This document shows, piece by piece, positions 18,796 through 20,534 of a DNA stretch of 20,534 bases. Location: the NCBI GenBank assembly GCA_026770595.1, contig MU633883.1, forward strand, positions 1 to 20,534. The letters run 5' to 3'. Position 1 is the first letter of the stretch. Every line of letters begins with the position of its first letter. The notes beneath the pieces are model-generated. The model saw nothing but the letters and a program-made list of their open reading frames with translations. It was not told where the DNA came from and did not search any database. A program made the translations under genes and the position numbers. This DNA is from Ochromonadaceae sp. CCMP2298 (Eukaryota > Sar > Synurophyceae > Ochromonadales > Ochromonadaceae).

Positions 18796-19258
18796 GATTG
18801 ATCACATAGATGATGGTAGTCACGTACTGTAAATTTTTTGTACATGCTATCTCTTCTCCGAATACTGACTTTGAATTAAACAAAATTGGGTGTAGGGAAG
18901 GCAGGAGGGGGTGGGTAGGGGGGTTCCACACTCCATCGCCTGGGGAAAGAGATATATTTAAAATGGGAAATTATGCATTTAAGAAATCGTTCTCATCTAA
19001 CTCTCTATATTATTCGTAAAATTCTCTCTGCTGCTCTCGTGTTCTCTGTTTTGTGACTGTCCCCCTAACCCTCAATGCCGTATGGTTAGGGCTAGAGAGA
19101 GGCATTCGATGTAACTTTTAGTTTTTTTTGCATAGGTATAGTATATGAGAGCAGTAGTGGTAGTAGTGGTATTCTTGTCACCGTGGGCGCGGGGGTCAAG
19201 GAGGGGGCAGAGGTGGGGTCGCAAAGACGCCGTCTCCCGCAATTTAGGAAAAAATGTG
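18796..19258. other. Intergenic region between two convergent genes
   Basis: These 463 bp hold the 3' ends of the glycosyltransferase (+) and the Cys-rich protein (-). TGTAAATTTT near 18828 is a possible polyadenylation element. There are a G-rich stretch near 18900-18925, a TAG/TGG microsatellite near 19149-19172, and the hairpin at 19063-19091. No gene is seen. Confidence 0.5.
19063..19091. repeat. 8-bp hairpin with telomere-like CCCTAACC / GGTTAGGG arms
   Basis: CCCTAACC (19063-19070) pairs perfectly with GGTTAGGG (19084-19091) around a 13-nt loop. Each arm holds one CCCTAA/TTAGGG unit, but there is no array, so this is not a telomere. It may be a 3'-end structure. Confidence 0.55.
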
Positions 19259-20534
19259 TCAACTAGAACAGGAGCAGGAGCAGAAGCGAGCTGCGGGGGG
19301 GCTGGTGAACTGTTGATCGCAGTCCGATAGGGGGGTGGGGTTTGGGGAGGTGTGGGGGTTGGGGTACGTACAGTATCTGCGAGCCTGCTCGCCATGGGGG
19401 GAGTCGATTAGGAACGTGTGCATGACCGGGCCGAAAACGAGGGTATTCACCCCCCCGAAAAGGAAGGCATTGACACCCGCATTCACACCTCCATTGCACA
19501 GCTCTGTCGTATTGAGGGTAGCGAGGGTATGACCGAGGGTAGAGCACAGGTAGCGTGCCGATCCCACCACTGCATCAAACGCTTCTCGTGTTGCTACCTC
19601 CATACCCATACAGGCGCCTGAAACTCTGGTGCATGTCTGCGTGCAGGACTCTCTGGACAGACCGAGTACGTACTGGGAACAGGGGACTGAGGGGGGGGCA
19701 GAGGGTATGTGGGGTACGCCTGAGGGCAGGGCAGAGGGGGCGGAGGTAGAGGGGGTGGCAGTGGGAGCGGTGGTGGTAGAGGGGGTGGCAGTGGGGGCAG
19801 TGGTGGTAGAGGGTGCCGTAAATGATGATGGGTTTGATGATGGCACCAACGATGGCCGAGTAGAGGGCACTGCCGATGGCTGTGCTGATGGGCTGCTGCT
19901 CGGCTGTGCTGAGTGCTGCGCAGAGGGCTGCATAGTTGGCACGGAGGAAGGTTGGGCAGATGGCTGGCTTGATGGTCGTCCAGAGGGCTGCGACGATGGC
20001 TGCGACGTTGGACTGCAATTTTCTGTCTGGCAGGGGCAGAAACGCTGAGCCGGCGGGGATGAGTATGCTGTGTCGCAGTCCACCGTCAGGCCAGACAAAG
20101 ACGTCGGGTACGTGCAGTATGTCTCCACCGTAGACAAGCCTCCCTCGCTGTATCTCACGAACGAGAAGGCGGCCGGAGCTTGCGCGAAGTTTAACACATT
20201 CACGCCCATATTGCAGAACGTCTCCATCGACCCAGGCGAGCTGCCCGTGTCCAGACTCCGTGACCGGACGACCATGCTGCTGAACGCGTCCTCGCTCAGC
20301 ACAGACAGCAACGCATCGTGGTGGCACGTGCCCGAGGAAAGAGCGCAGGCGAGTGTGCAACTCTCGGCGGGGTACCCCAGGATCCAGTACATCGGGCAGA
20401 TAGAGGGCGCTGCGCTAGGCACAACACTCGGCAGGCTTGATGGTTGCGCGGTGGGCTGTCCAGTGGGCTGGGAGGAAGGCAGGGTGGACGGCTGTGCTGA
20501 TGGGCTGCTGCTCGGCTGGGAGCTGGGCACCGAT
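19259..20534 (-). CDS. Secreted protein with two Cys-rich modules on PSxQ linkers, 5' partial
   Basis: The frame is open at the right edge and ends at TGA 19261-19259, giving 424 visible residues numbered from the codon at 20533. A PSxQ stalk (1-44) leads into module A (about 45-168), a Pro/Ser/Thr linker with two TTTAPTATPS units (about 173-283) and module B (about 285-420). The modules share a plan: aromatic-x-LG, then ESCTxxC, a short gap, GxC, later an FCNMGVN or LCNGGVN motif, a YCTYP motif, a DCD motif, SPPAxRFC, and CxC at the end. They are therefore diverged tandem copies with conserved cysteines. The ESCTxxC-GxC pattern recalls small Cys-rich modules of algal secreted proteins. I cannot name the family. 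A wall, scale or adhesion role is only inferred. The start and signal peptide lie outside the window. Confidence 0.8.
   Translation of the reverse strand, partial: SVPSSQPSSSPSAQPSTLPSSQPTGQPTAQPSSLPSVVPSAAPSICPMYWILGYPAESCTLACALSSGTCHHDALLSVLSEDAFSSMVVRSRSLDTGSSPGSMETFCNMGVNVLNFAQAPAAFSFVRYSEGGLSTVETYCTYPTSLSGLTVDCDTAYSSPPAQRFCPCQTENCSPTSQPSSQPSGRPSSQPSAQPSSVPTMQPSAQHSAQPSSSPSAQPSAVPSTRPSLVPSSNPSSFTAPSTTTAPTATPSTTTAPTATPSTSAPSALPSGVPHIPSAPPSVPCSQYVLGLSRESCTQTCTRVSGACMGMEVATREAFDAVVGSARYLCSTLGHTLATLNTTELCNGGVNAGVNAFLFGGVNTLVFGPVMHTFLIDSPHGEQARRYCTYPNPHTSPNPTPLSDCDQQFTSPPAARFCSCSCSS
19751..19810 (-). repeat. 30-bp tandem repeat, two copies, encoding TTTAPTATPS
   Basis: Units 19751-19780 and 19781-19810 differ at two positions and encode ten identical residues each in the Thr/Pro linker of the Cys-rich protein. 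Confidence 0.9.
20410..20534 (-). repeat. PSxQ-encoding repeat at the right window edge
   Basis: The minus strand encodes PSSQPSSSPSAQPS-type units that run off the window edge. A second block lies within the linker between the two Cys-rich modules (about 19850-20015). This is the same repeat class as at positions 1-660, on the opposite strand. Confidence 0.85.

Overview
The window is nuclear DNA of a eukaryote and most likely a photosynthetic stramenopile (heterokont alga). Four things support this: (i) two proteins built on Pro-Ser-x-Gln tandem stalks, which are abundant in ochrophyte secretomes; (ii) a small membrane protein whose N-terminus is a signal peptide ending in an AFAP motif, the bipartite plastid presequence of algae with red-derived secondary plastids; (iii) short GT-AG introns (71-123 nt) that can be placed by reading frame; (iv) closely packed genes, eight in 20.5 kb. 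A flagellate such as a pelagophyte or dictyochophyte relative would fit, but the exact lineage cannot be fixed from the sequence.

Layout: 1-9712 (+) is the 3' part of a giant gene encoding a polycystin-1/REJ-like surface receptor: PSxQ stalk, FN3-like and REJ-like ectodomain, EGF-like modules, GPS-like Cys box, about seven membrane helices and a long low-complexity tail. 10031-10768 (-) is an EF-hand protein with an 81-bp tandem duplication. 11141-12233 (+, two exons) is a plastid-targeted NAD(P)-binding atypical SDR. 12359-13588 (-) is a cupin/JmjC-type oxygenase-like protein with a SET-like remnant and an acidic tail. 14233-14678 (-, two exons) is a 124-aa plastid two-helix membrane protein. 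15003-16339 (-, six exons) is the exosome subunit RRP42/EXOSC7. 17038-18795 (+) is a GT92-like glycosyltransferase. 19259-20534 (-) is the 3' part of a secreted protein with two Cys-rich modules on PSxQ linkers.

The genes form a mixed housekeeping, plastid and surface set with no sign of an operon or a single pathway. Two divergent intergenic regions (10769-11140 and 16340-17037) are candidate shared promoters; the second holds a 302-bp foldback element. Both window ends fall inside PSxQ repeats of different genes in opposite orientation, so both end genes are truncated here. Exon structures were assembled by hand from splice motifs, reading phase and recalled family similarity; no transcript or database evidence was available.
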